DNA of 7,884 nt from Cellvibrionaceae bacterium (lineage in GTDB: Bacteria; Pseudomonadota; Gammaproteobacteria; Pseudomonadales; Cellvibrionaceae): NCBI GenBank assembly GCA_021151615.1, contig JAGKXA010000201.1:1-7884 (forward strand). The letters run 5' to 3'. Within the stretch, counting starts at the first letter, position 1. Each line of letters opens with the position of its first letter. The translations under genes and the position numbers were made by a program. The notes beneath the pieces are model-generated. The model worked only from the letters and a program-made list of their open reading frames with translations. It had not been told where the DNA came from and searched no databases. Shown one piece after another: positions 1-6,516 of the stretch.

Positions 1-56
1 AGTTTGAGTAGAAACCCCCTAATTCGATGGCTTAAGGCAGAAACACAGCTATGATT

Positions 57-76
57 GCCAACAGCAATTTGTTGGC
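57..76. repeat. 20-base dyad upstream of the membrane regulator gene
   Basis: Seven bases (GCCAACA) are repeated perfectly inverted (TGTTGGC) around a six-base centre, GCAATT. The dyad lies about 70 bases before the regulator start and 10 bases before a sigma-54-like site. No T-run follows on either strand, so it is not a standard terminator. It could be an operator for a dimeric regulator, possibly the adjacent gene product, or an RNA hairpin. The symmetry is seen directly; the function is inferred. Confidence 0.4.
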
Positions 77-86
77 GCCATCACTT

Positions 87-102
87 TGGCACACCCATTG
101 AT
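87..102 (+). promoter_or_regulatory. Possible sigma-54 promoter for the membrane regulator
   Basis: TGGCACA, four bases, then TTGAT resembles the RpoN consensus TGGCAC(G/A)-N4-TTGC(A/T). The -24 half is excellent and the spacing is exact, but the normally conserved C of the -12 GC is an A. The site lies 45 bases before the ATG at 147. RpoN control would suit lateral flagellar loci, which often carry an RpoN-dependent activator. The -12 mismatch keeps this tentative. A six-base inverted repeat (ACCCAT/ATGGGT, 93-111) overlaps the -12 half. Confidence 0.3.
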
Positions 103-146
103 GACATGGGTACCGCTACTAACCATCCCTCTAACCGGCAATAACC

Positions 147-1037
147 ATGGGTATGATGCAAATCGATAATGCAGCGAATGCACCTGCGGAACCGCGCGCA
201 GCCAAGTCGATCGAAAATCTCACCTGCCTGACGATTCGCACAGGTACTGCGAATTGTTTTGCCCGCTTTTATCCGTCGCTATACCAGCTCACCCTGATTA
301 AAAATGGCGTAGAAGAAAAAGTAGACCTGGGGTTTTCCGGCAGCCGTTTGTTGGAGCGTTTAGTGCGCAACCCCGGCGAGGTAGTGGATAGGGATGAATT
401 AATGAGCCATGCCTGGTCTGGCCGGGTGGTTGGCCAGGGCAGTTTGAACCAGCAGATTTATACCCTGCGCCAGATTTTGGCGGATGAAAGCGAACGCGAA
501 ATTATCCAGACACTGCCGCGCCGTGGGTATCTGATTAACCCCAGCTTTGTCGATATTTCGCTGGAGGCTACGCCCGCGATTGAGCCTTCACAATCGGCCA
601 ACACAGCTGCAGCCACAGCGCTTGAACCTTTAGCGATTCCACAACAACCGGTCGCGATCGAGCCAGCAGCAACCAAAAACCGGCGCATGCCGATTCTGGC
701 AGGTGTTTCGGCACTTCTGGTGGTGGGTGCCGCTATTGCCTATCACCAGGTAACAGCACCTAAACCGCCTGTCGTTGGTGCTTCAGACCAATTGCTCAAG
801 ATTACCTACGCCCCCCAGCATCCCGACGAGCTGGCAAGCCTTATTCCACTCGGAAACACGATCGAACGGCACCTCGGCGCCAGGGTCAAAGCGCCACTGC
901 ACATAGTAGTGGGATTAGATGAAAGTGAAGTGGATATCGTTTGCCTGCGCGCTGATGGCAGCGCTCGTACTCTGCATATTTCAGAGAGCCATCTCGCACA
1001 ATTAAACGATAGTGATTTAGCTTCCTGCCTGCCCTAA
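147..1037 (+). CDS. ToxR/CadC-type membrane-anchored winged-helix regulator (LafZ-like by context)
   Basis: This is a 296-residue, single-pass transmembrane transcription factor. Residues about 45-133 form an OmpR/ToxR-type winged helix; DRDELMSHAW, SLNQQIYTLRQIL and IIQTLPRRGYLI are its hallmark blocks. An Ala/Pro/Glu-rich linker (about 134-176) leads to a basic patch (KNRR, 177-180) and one hydrophobic helix (about 182-199). About 97 residues would then lie in the periplasm, including Cys266 and Cys294, which could form a disulfide as in ToxR. There is no receiver domain, so signalling would be direct across the membrane. The ATG at 147 follows an in-frame stop at 132-134 and lacks a clear ribosome-binding site; ATGs at 153 and 156 are alternatives. 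The gene converges on the flagellar operon. E. coli Flag-2 loci carry a comparable transmembrane regulator, LafZ. The family call is firm; the flagellar role is inferred from position alone. Confidence 0.85.
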   Translation: MGMMQIDNAANAPAEPRAAKSIENLTCLTIRTGTANCFARFYPSLYQLTLIKNGVEEKVDLGFSGSRLLERLVRNPGEVVDRDELMSHAWSGRVVGQGSLNQQIYTLRQILADESEREIIQTLPRRGYLINPSFVDISLEATPAIEPSQSANTAAATALEPLAIPQQPVAIEPAATKNRRMPILAGVSALLVVGAAIAYHQVTAPKPPVVGASDQLLKITYAPQHPDELASLIPLGNTIERHLGARVKAPLHIVVGLDESEVDIVCLRADGSARTLHISESHLAQLNDSDLASCLP

Positions 1038-1041
1038 ACGC

Positions 1042-1068
1042 AAAAAAAAGCCCCCGTTTACAGGAGGC
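1042..1068 (-). terminator. Rho-independent terminator of the flagellar operon
   Basis: Read on the minus strand, GCCUCC, a seven-base loop and GGGGGC form a six-pair stem (one G-U pair), followed at once by eight U residues. It lies 41 bases after the motB stop. On the plus strand the stem has a C-A mismatch and no T-run follows, so it should not stop transcripts of the convergent regulator gene. Confidence 0.85.
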
Positions 1069-1108
1069 AAAACATTGAACCATTTATTTCACAGGCCAGA
1101 ACAAATCA

Positions 1109-2029
1109 TTAGAGGGTTTGCGGTGTCTCTGCCGTGGGAATAACCAACTCGGCTTTTTCACCGGAATAATCCACACGCGCTTGCTGTTCGCCAAAAATCT
1201 CGCGATATAAACCTTCCGCCTTGGCGGTTAACATCAAAATTTCTATGCGGCGATTAGCCCCGTCTTCCGGTGCATCCGGACGCAATGGCATCACATCCGC
1301 TTGCGCGGCTACCTGCAATACCGAGCTGGGCGCCAGGCCGGAATCCACCATCACATTGCGCGCACGCAAGGCGCGATCACCGGAGAGATTCCAGTTGTCG
1401 TAACCCCTCACCGTTTTGTAAGGCACAGAATCGGTATGACCGCTAATGATTAATTTATTGCCGACTTTTGCCAGCACACCGGCGAGGCGCTCTAACAGCG
1501 TCGCAAAGTGTGGATTTAACTGCACGCTACCGCGCTCAAACATAAAACGCTGTTGATCATCTTTAATTAAAATGCGCAGGCCTTGCGGCACAACTTGCAC
1601 TTCCACGTTGGCTTGCGCATCCAATTCCAGGGCCATGGCCTGCATTAAATCCGCTAACTCTTTTAATTCAGCGGGGCTGCTGTATTTCACAGGTTCAATC
1701 TTGCTGGTTTCTTTTGCTTGTTCACGTGAATCAGCTTTACTTTGCTGCATAGCTGGAGCAGGCATTTCCAATGGCGTTTTGCTATTACCATCAAATACAC
1801 CGGCACCACCATCCACTAAAGGATTGGTAATTTGTTCGGCAGCGGCCGTTTGCTTGGGGTTTTGCGGTGTGATTACCCAGAGCACCATAAACAATGCCAT
1901 CATCGCCATGGTGAAATCGGCAAAGGCCACTTTCCAGGCACCGCTGTGACTCTCCTCATGCCCGCCCTTTTTGCGGCGCTTGACGATCACCTCAAAATCT
2001 TTGTCGTTGCGTCTTCTCATGGCACTCAT
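1109..2029 (-). CDS. motB: MotB-type flagellar stator protein (LafU)
   Basis: This is the peptidoglycan-anchored subunit of the ion-driven flagellar stator, partner of the MotA protein encoded just upstream. At 306 residues it is close to E. coli MotB in length. A basic cytoplasmic N-terminus precedes the single transmembrane helix (about 34-53). The helix begins with the MotB signature AWKVAFADFTMAMM, in which Asp38 matches the essential proton-carrying aspartate (Asp32 in E. coli). A plug and linker region follows, then an OmpA-like peptidoglycan-binding domain (about 145-268) with SGHTDS at 196-201 and NRRIEI at 259-264. The start at 2029 follows an in-frame stop and has no obvious ribosome-binding site; the ATG at 2020 is an alternative. 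It is the last gene of the operon, 59 bases after motA. The family is certain. The lateral name LafU rests on gene order. Confidence 0.95.
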   Translation of the reverse strand: MSAMRRRNDKDFEVIVKRRKKGGHEESHSGAWKVAFADFTMAMMALFMVLWVITPQNPKQTAAAEQITNPLVDGGAGVFDGNSKTPLEMPAPAMQQSKADSREQAKETSKIEPVKYSSPAELKELADLMQAMALELDAQANVEVQVVPQGLRILIKDDQQRFMFERGSVQLNPHFATLLERLAGVLAKVGNKLIISGHTDSVPYKTVRGYDNWNLSGDRALRARNVMVDSGLAPSSVLQVAAQADVMPLRPDAPEDGANRRIEILMLTAKAEGLYREIFGEQQARVDYSGEKAELVIPTAETPQTL

Positions 2030-2088
2030 ACTTTGCTAAAAAATTTTGATTTCAATTGCGTGCGGACTTTTCTCAATGCGAAAAATAA

Positions 2089-2961
2089 CTACGCCGCATC
2101 GCGTTGGTCTTCGTATTGGTTCACCCAGGTTTCCAATTGACGGAACGCGGGCTTTACATCCTGCTCAATTAATTTTCGGCCAGCGTCCACCGCGAGTAAT
2201 GTTGGCTTACCGGCAACATGCGCAACCAATGTTGTACGCACACATTCCAAGGCCGACAATTCGGTTTTTACGCGCTGCCCCATGGCATTACTGAGCGGCT
2301 CCATGACGCAATAGCACACAAAAATGCCGAGGAAAGTTCCCACTAATGCCGCTGCGACATGCGCGCCAATTTCTGCCACTGAACCATCAATATTGCCCAT
2401 GGTAATCACAATACCCATGATTGCCGCGAGAATACCGAAGCCCGGCATGGACTCACCGATTTTGTGTAGCGAGCGCGAGGGTTGCATTAACGCGTGTTCC
2501 ATAGCTTCCAATTCTTGCTCCAAAAATCCTTCCAATTCGTGCGCACTAATTTTACCCATCGCCATTAAACGGAAATTGTCAGCGATAAATGCCATCAGGT
2601 TTGGCTCTTGCAAAATCAGCGGATAGCGTGTGAACAAATCGCTTTGCTCCGGATCTTCAATGTGCGCGTCCAAAGCTTTAAGGCCGCCCACATCCACCAT
2701 CTCCAGCAATTCATACATCAGCATCAACAACTGGCGTTGAAACTCTTCACCGCGACGGGTATAGACAAACACGCCTTTAATCTGGTGGCACATTTCCAGC
2801 AAAACTTCTTTGGGGTTGCCTACCACCAAGCTGCCCAAACCGGCGCCCAAAATAATCAGGATTTCTGCAGGCTGCCAAAGCATGGCCAATTCACCGTGCG
2901 CCAGGCTATAGCCGCCCAACACACAACCCACGATAATGATTGCACCTAATAATTTCTGCAC
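2089..2961 (-). CDS. motA: MotA-type flagellar stator protein (LafT)
   Basis: This is the membrane subunit of the stator that turns ion flow into torque on the rotor, working with MotB. At 290 residues it is close to the E. coli proton-type MotA. Four membrane helices are visible (about 2-20, 34-50, 172-190, 203-222), with the large cytoplasmic domain between helices 2 and 3. GESMPGFGILAAIMG holds Pro173, and the fourth helix ends at Glu-Pro with Pro222. These are the two prolines known to be important in E. coli MotA, at the same numbers. The start codon is GTG (2961-2959), seven bases after an AAGAGA ribosome-binding site (2974-2969). The gene lies 49 bases after the sigma-factor gene. The length and the acidic channel residue of its partner suggest a proton motor, which is usual for lateral systems; that is an inference. 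Confidence 0.95.
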   Translation of the reverse strand: MQKLLGAIIIVGCVLGGYSLAHGELAMLWQPAEILIILGAGLGSLVVGNPKEVLLEMCHQIKGVFVYTRRGEEFQRQLLMLMYELLEMVDVGGLKALDAHIEDPEQSDLFTRYPLILQEPNLMAFIADNFRLMAMGKISAHELEGFLEQELEAMEHALMQPSRSLHKIGESMPGFGILAAIMGIVITMGNIDGSVAEIGAHVAAALVGTFLGIFVCYCVMEPLSNAMGQRVKTELSALECVRTTLVAHVAGKPTLLAVDAGRKLIEQDVKPAFRQLETWVNQYEDQRDAA

Positions 2962-3010
2962 GATAAATTCTCTTTGGTTGTCCTGCTGTTTTTAATCGCG
3001 TTCTCGCGCC

Positions 3011-3829
3011 CTATTTACCTTCTTTCATAAAGCGGCTGGCTTTTTGAATCGCCTGTTTACTTAACTGGCACACACGCGCATCGGTTAAATCCAGCACCAG
3101 GGCGATTTCTTTTAAACTCAATTCCTGCTGGTAATAGAGCATCAACACCAAGCGTTCGCGCTCATTCAGGATGGAGAGCGCCTGCGCCAACAAGCGCTCG
3201 GTAATTTCGCGTTCCTCCAAACCCGAACCACCATCGGAAAAGGTTTCCGGGCCGTTCAACAATAATTCATCGAGACTTTCAATCGCCTCGCAAGCATCCG
3301 CTTGCAAAAACGCCTGATAATCTTTTTCACTCAAGCCGGTATAGACCATCACTTCGGAATCTTGCGGCACTCGCCCCAAGCGACGGCTCAGCTCGCGAAT
3401 TGCATCGCGAATTTTGTGCGTTTGCTGACGCACCTGACGCGGGCGCCAATCCTGCCGGCGCAGCTCATCCAGGATTGCGCCGCGAATCCGCAGCTTGGCA
3501 AATGCAGCAAAATTTTCATCGGGTTGGCCATAGCGACGCAGGCTTTCCAATAACCCCATTAAACCAATTTGCTCCATATCGTCACGATCCATGACTTGAT
3601 TGGCTTGTAACGACAATTGGCGAACGATGCGTTTTACCAGCGGCAAATATTGAATTAATAATTGCTGCTCTTGCGCCGGTGCAAGCGTGCAAGTCGCCGC
3701 TCCCGTAGCCAGATTGGATGCGTAGTCGTAATCGCTTGCCCTATTGCTATCCATGACAGAGCTATCAATGGCAGTGCTATCCATGGTCGGGTTATTCACG
3801 ACTGTGCTATTCATTACCGAGGCATTCAT
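3011..3829 (-). CDS. fliA: FliA/sigma-28-type flagellar sigma factor (LafS)
   Basis: This RNA polymerase sigma factor should transcribe late flagellar genes. Numbering starts from the ATG at 3829. Region 2 begins near residue 58 (QYLPLVKRIV) and includes MEQIGLMGLLESLRRY. Then comes the FliA hallmark LRIRGAILDELRRQDWRPR (about 113-131), region 3, and a region 4 helix-turn-helix (about 225-263; LNERERLVLMLYYQQELSLKEI is split over its first half). The protein has 272 residues, some 30 more than usual. The excess is an N-terminal extension made of five-residue repeats such as SVMDS. A GTG at 3835 could extend it by two residues, but an AAGGA site at 3842-3838 sits eight bases from the ATG and only two from the GTG, so ATG 3829 is preferred. 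Further in-frame ATG and GTG codons occur inside the repeats. The family is certain; the exact start is less so. Confidence 0.92.
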   Translation of the reverse strand: MNASVMNSTVVNNPTMDSTAIDSSVMDSNRASDYDYASNLATGAATCTLAPAQEQQLLIQYLPLVKRIVRQLSLQANQVMDRDDMEQIGLMGLLESLRRYGQPDENFAAFAKLRIRGAILDELRRQDWRPRQVRQQTHKIRDAIRELSRRLGRVPQDSEVMVYTGLSEKDYQAFLQADACEAIESLDELLLNGPETFSDGGSGLEEREITERLLAQALSILNERERLVLMLYYQQELSLKEIALVLDLTDARVCQLSKQAIQKASRFMKEGK

Positions 3830-3835
3830 AGCCAC
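3746..3835 (-). repeat. Six-copy 15-base tandem repeat at the sigma-factor N-terminus
   Basis: Six contiguous 15-base units occupy 3746-3760, 3761-3775, 3776-3790, 3791-3805, 3806-3820 and 3821-3835. The plus-strand consensus is about GCTATYCATGRCNGT. Read in the gene's direction each codes for (Ser/Thr)-(Val/Ala)-(Met/Val/Ile)-(Asp/Asn)-Ser or a close variant. The three units farthest from the start are most alike, and those at the start have drifted. Because 15 is a multiple of three, copy-number change would alter protein length without a frameshift. Confidence 0.85.
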
Positions 3836-3837
3836 AA

Positions 3838-3842
3838 TCCTT
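3838..3842 (-). promoter_or_regulatory. Ribosome-binding site that sets the sigma-factor start
   Basis: AAGGA overlaps the TAA stop of fliL (TAAGGA). It is eight bases before the ATG at 3829 and only two before the GTG at 3835, which favours the ATG. The overlap suggests coupled translation of fliL and the sigma factor. Confidence 0.6.
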
Positions 3843-4323
3843 ACTGCACAACCAGTTTGCTAACTAACACATGCGCAAAGGGCTGAACTATTTGGCGGCT
3901 GGCGAAATCCGCTTGCACGACTTTTTCCAAACTGGTTTGCAGTTCTGCAATTGGCATTGCGCGCAGCGTATTAAAATTCATCGACGATAAATGGGCCACC
4001 ACTGAGTTGCGGACCATAGGATCAATTTGTTTGAGTTTTTTGTTGTCAGTATCCTGTTCGGCTTGTAACACCAAATCCAATACAAAATAATGTTCGCGCC
4101 CCTCGCCTTGCAAACTGACAATCACTTTTTCAATCGGGAAAAATGTGTACTCTTCGGCTTCACCGGAATTTGCCACGGGGGAAGAATTGTCCCCACCGCC
4201 ATTGACTGTTATAGGTGCGCTGGAAGCTTGTGGGCGCGACAGCACCTGAAAGCTGATATAGGCCGAACCCGCCGCAACCAGTGTGTTAACAACCAGCAAA
4301 GCTAAAATTATCCGTTGCATCAT
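3841..4323 (-). CDS. fliL: FliL, stator-associated basal body protein (LafF)
   Basis: FliL is a single-pass inner-membrane protein that surrounds or supports the MotA/MotB stator. This one has 160 residues, which is normal. A short N-terminus leads directly into one membrane helix (about 4-25), then a Gly/Ser/Asn-rich linker (about 30-55) and the periplasmic FliL domain (about 58-160). That domain includes FFPIEKVIVSL, HYFVLDLVLQ and VRNSVVAHLSSMNFNTLR. Two adjacent ATGs (4323 and 4320) are possible starts. An AGAGGA site at 4340-4335 lies 11 bases before the first, slightly far but usable. The stop codon overlaps the ribosome-binding site of the sigma-factor gene. The gene heads the group fliL-fliA-motA-motB after an 82-base gap with a possible internal promoter. 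The family call is confident from the domain pattern and position. Confidence 0.9.
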   Translation of the reverse strand: MMQRIILALLVVNTLVAAGSAYISFQVLSRPQASSAPITVNGGGDNSSPVANSGEAEEYTFFPIEKVIVSLQGEGREHYFVLDLVLQAEQDTDNKKLKQIDPMVRNSVVAHLSSMNFNTLRAMPIAELQTSLEKVVQADFASRQIVQPFAHVLVSKLVVQ

Positions 4324-4360
4324 GATTGAGTGTTTCCTCTTACAGAATGATTCCAGCCAA

Positions 4361-4387
4361 ATACCGGAGCGAAAAAATAAAACTTAC
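4361..4387 (-). promoter_or_regulatory. Possible sigma-28 promoter upstream of fliL
   Basis: On the minus strand GTAAGTTT (4387-4380), exactly 11 bases, and TCCGGTAT (4368-4361) align with the FliA consensus TAAAGTTT-N11-GCCGATAA. Six of eight bases match in the first box and five of eight in the second, including the CCG core. Transcription would start near 4355, about 30 bases before fliL. The site would let the sigma factor stimulate its own gene and the stator genes. It is a match by eye in an AT-rich gap and could be chance. Confidence 0.35.
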
Positions 4388-4405
4388 AAACCGTTTTCTA
4401 CAAAC

Positions 4406-5731
4406 TTATACAGTCACCAGAACATCACCAGAGCGCCTGGTGTGCTGGTCATTGCCAGCCAATGGTTGTTCATTTGCGAGAATAAGTTCATCGTTTACCA
4501 ATCGCTGACGTTCACGCGATTGTTGTTGGCCTGATTGACCTTCCGTAGAAGTCTGTATATTCACATGGGTGAATTGCGGACCAGATAATTCATGGCGCAA
4601 GCGATCACTGGTGCTCTGGATCAGACGCGCCACATCAGCCTGGCTGGCAGTAATTTGTACCTGCAAGCGGCCCGACTCGTGACTGAGGTAAATTTCCAAA
4701 CTACCCAACTCGGGCGGATCGAGGCGAATAGTCGCGTTTTGAATTTTTTGCTGGATTTGTACCTGCACGTTATCGCGCAAGGCATGCAGCAATTGCTCCC
4801 CCCATTTGGCTTCCGGTGCATGCAAACTTAATTGCGATTGCACACTGCGCTGTGCATCGACTCCGGAAGTGGTTAAGGTCGCCGATGCGATACCTGAAGA
4901 AATGGATTCACTCGTAGTTGTTTCACTTATTGCCTTGGCTGCCAATTGCGCACTACTGGTAGCCGATGAACTTATCGCCGCCGCTGTGCGAATAGCGGTA
5001 TTGCCTTCATCAACTGTAAGTACATCCGCTGCGGGAAGGGTATTAGCAACTACTTCCGGTGCTGACGGAGTAACGATTGTTTGTGCAACCGAATCGAACG
5101 CTTTGGCGCTTACAGGCGATTGAGTCGCTTGATCAAATTGAACTTGCTGCTGGTTCACCACCCCACCCAATGCGTTACTCGCAAAATTTGTATAGGAAGG
5201 TTTTTCCCGCACGACAGCAGAAGCAGGTTGCGCCACTTGCACGAATGCAGCTGTTTTCGTTGCAGCTTGAGTTACCGGATTAACTTCCACAGCCATTGGT
5301 GTTACCACGGCGACAGCAACATTGGAAACTGCGGGAAGATCAGAATCGCGCGCTTGCAATTGCAATTGCTGTTGATCCAGCATTGTTTGCAACCAAGCCT
5401 CTGCATTGGGTTGTTCCTGCTGCTGACACTGATGTGCAAAACTGGATTGATCTGGATTTTGCGGTGTAATTTGCTCACCAGAGTTTTCCAGTGCCGCTGA
5501 TTCAACACTGTTAAATGCAACAGCAATTGATGTGGTCTCTTTCAATTCAGAATCAACTAATTCAACACCTTCCGATGCATTGCTTAATTGCCCGGAAAAA
5601 AAATCCACTTGTTGCTCCGTGCCAGTCTTTTTTTCCCGCAAATTATTAACATCAGGATTTGCAACAGGGCTGCTAGCCGGCGCCGTTGTGCGCGATGCGT
5701 TAGTACTGGATTGAAGCGCTGCTGAAAACAT
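4406..5731 (-). CDS. fliK: FliK, flagellar hook-length control protein (LafE)
   Basis: FliK is a secreted molecular ruler that measures hook length and switches the export apparatus from hook to filament substrates. This one has 441 residues. Residues 1 to about 300 are low-complexity, rich in Ala, Ser, Thr, Val and Gln, and poorly conserved, as expected for the ruler part. The C-terminal hook-control domain (about 305-395) starts at WGEQLLHALRDNV and carries the signature RLDPPELGSLEIYL (336-349), then RLQVQITASQADVARLI. A Gln/Arg-rich tail of about 45 residues ends the protein. The ATG at 5731 overlaps the fliT stop in a TAATG junction. An AAGGTGAG site at 5744-5737 lies five bases before it, so translation is probably coupled to fliT. 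The family call rests on the C-terminal domain, which is clear. Confidence 0.92.
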   Translation of the reverse strand: MFSAALQSSTNASRTTAPASSPVANPDVNNLREKKTGTEQQVDFFSGQLSNASEGVELVDSELKETTSIAVAFNSVESAALENSGEQITPQNPDQSSFAHQCQQQEQPNAEAWLQTMLDQQQLQLQARDSDLPAVSNVAVAVVTPMAVEVNPVTQAATKTAAFVQVAQPASAVVREKPSYTNFASNALGGVVNQQQVQFDQATQSPVSAKAFDSVAQTIVTPSAPEVVANTLPAADVLTVDEGNTAIRTAAAISSSATSSAQLAAKAISETTTSESISSGIASATLTTSGVDAQRSVQSQLSLHAPEAKWGEQLLHALRDNVQVQIQQKIQNATIRLDPPELGSLEIYLSHESGRLQVQITASQADVARLIQSTSDRLRHELSGPQFTHVNIQTSTEGQSGQQQSRERQRLVNDELILANEQPLAGNDQHTRRSGDVLVTV

Positions 5732-6060
5732 TATTTCTCACCTTGCAGTAAACCCGTGCGCAAATAAGCCGAGCGCGCTTCGGCGTAATCGATATGTGCC
5801 AACAATAATTGGCGCAACTTTTCGCAAGCTTCAGCGTAGGCCGGCAGCACGCGGGCATAGAGTTGTTGCAGTTGTTGTTTTGCGCTTTCCAGCTCCGCGC
5901 TCAGAGGTTGTTCCGTCGCGTCCAGTTCCTGCAAACACTCGCGAATACGTTGATCAATTCCGCCCACACTGTCCCAATCCTGGGCTTTCAATGCGGCAGC
6001 CATCTGCTCACCTAAAGTGATCAGCTTTAACTGTTGGTAGCGATCAGGTGCGCTTGGCAT
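5731..6060 (-). CDS. fliT: FliT-like flagellar export chaperone (LafD)
   Basis: This small helical protein (109 residues) lies between fliS and fliK, where lateral clusters carry lafD/fliT. FliT proteins bind the cap protein FliD before export and can also affect flagellar regulators. The sequence has no strong motif. It is charged and predicted mostly helical, with a long amphipathic stretch (about residues 55-95, SAELESAKQQLQQLYARVL onward), which fits FliT. The frame is open back to an ATG at 6111 deep inside fliS, but the ATG at 6060 is a better start. It follows a G-rich ribosome-binding region (GAGGGGTGGGACGG, 6079-6066) and leaves only a 17-base overlap with fliS. The residues encoded before it (MKWCNCSASCARGG...) look like a shadow of fliS. 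The function is inferred mainly from size and position. Confidence 0.7.
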   Translation of the reverse strand: MPSAPDRYQQLKLITLGEQMAAALKAQDWDSVGGIDQRIRECLQELDATEQPLSAELESAKQQLQQLYARVLPAYAEACEKLRQLLLAHIDYAEARSAYLRTGLLQGEK

Positions 6061-6445
6061 TGACACCGTCCCACCCCTCGCGCACGACGCTGAGCAATTG
6101 CACCACTTCATCCAAACCTTCGAGCGATAAACTCACACTGACATCGGACAGGCGATAAATGCAGTAGTCATACAAACGCGATAGCCCCTGCACGACTTCG
6201 CCGCCGTTGTCGTAATCCAGCGCGCTGTTAAGGCCATTAATAATGTTCATGCATTTTTCCAATGACCGGCCCTTTTCCTGAAAACGTTTTGCTTCAATGT
6301 GACCGCGCGCGCGCGCCAACTCATCAAGCAGACCATCAAACAACACCAGCACCAATTCATAGGGTGATGCAGTGGCGGCTTTGGCTTCCAAATCAATGGC
6401 GCGATAGCTATCGTAACTTTCATGCGCAAGATAAAGGTCATTCAT
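6044..6445 (-). CDS. fliS: FliS, flagellin export chaperone (LafC)
   Basis: FliS binds the C-terminus of flagellin in the cytoplasm, prevents early polymerisation and delivers it to the export gate. At 133 residues it has the usual length. The typical helical bundle is visible. An N-terminal Tyr-rich segment (LAHESYDSYRAIDLEAK) is followed by SPYELVLVLFDGLLDELARARGHIE, then KGRSLEKCMNIINGLNSALDYDNGGEV and a fourth block around LYDYCIYRLSDVSVS. A ribosome-binding site, AGGA, lies nine bases before the ATG at 6445. The gene sits 71 bases after fliD and overlaps the fliT start by 17 bases, which suggests coupled translation. Family and role are well supported by these blocks. Confidence 0.93.
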   Translation of the reverse strand: MNDLYLAHESYDSYRAIDLEAKAATASPYELVLVLFDGLLDELARARGHIEAKRFQEKGRSLEKCMNIINGLNSALDYDNGGEVVQGLSRLYDYCIYRLSDVSVSLSLEGLDEVVQLLSVVREGWDGVNAKRT

Positions 6446-6516
6446 CGAACTTGTTCCTATTCTTTAATTAAGGCCTGATACGTAATGAATAGCAGCGCGT
6501 TAAAGCAAATCACGCG

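Noticed and set aside
1..54. Plus-strand frame open from the window edge to a TGA at 52-54 (ending ...WLKAETQL), possibly the end of an upstream gene
   Set aside because: Eighteen codons including the stop are too short to tell from chance, and I recognise no family in them. The preceding sequence would decide it.
2030..2088. AT-rich gap between motA and motB as a possible promoter
   Set aside because: No sigma-28 or sigma-54 consensus with correct spacing was found, and the A/T runs alone are not evidence.
2962..3010. Small hairpin CGCG-AGAA-CGCG between the sigma-factor gene and motA
   Set aside because: It has only four pairs and is not followed by a T-run, so it is not a credible terminator.
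6061..6111. Extended fliT start at the ATG at 6111
   Set aside because: It would overlap fliS by 68 bases and add a Cys-rich stretch unlike FliT. The ATG at 6060 has a better ribosome-binding region.
6446..6516. Gap between fliD and fliS with direct repeats CGCGTTAAA (6496-6504 and 6513-6521) and a small hairpin
   Set aside because: The hairpin stem is five pairs with an 11-base loop and no T-run, so it is not a terminator. I saw no sigma-28 or sigma-54 match. The repeats are short and may be chance.
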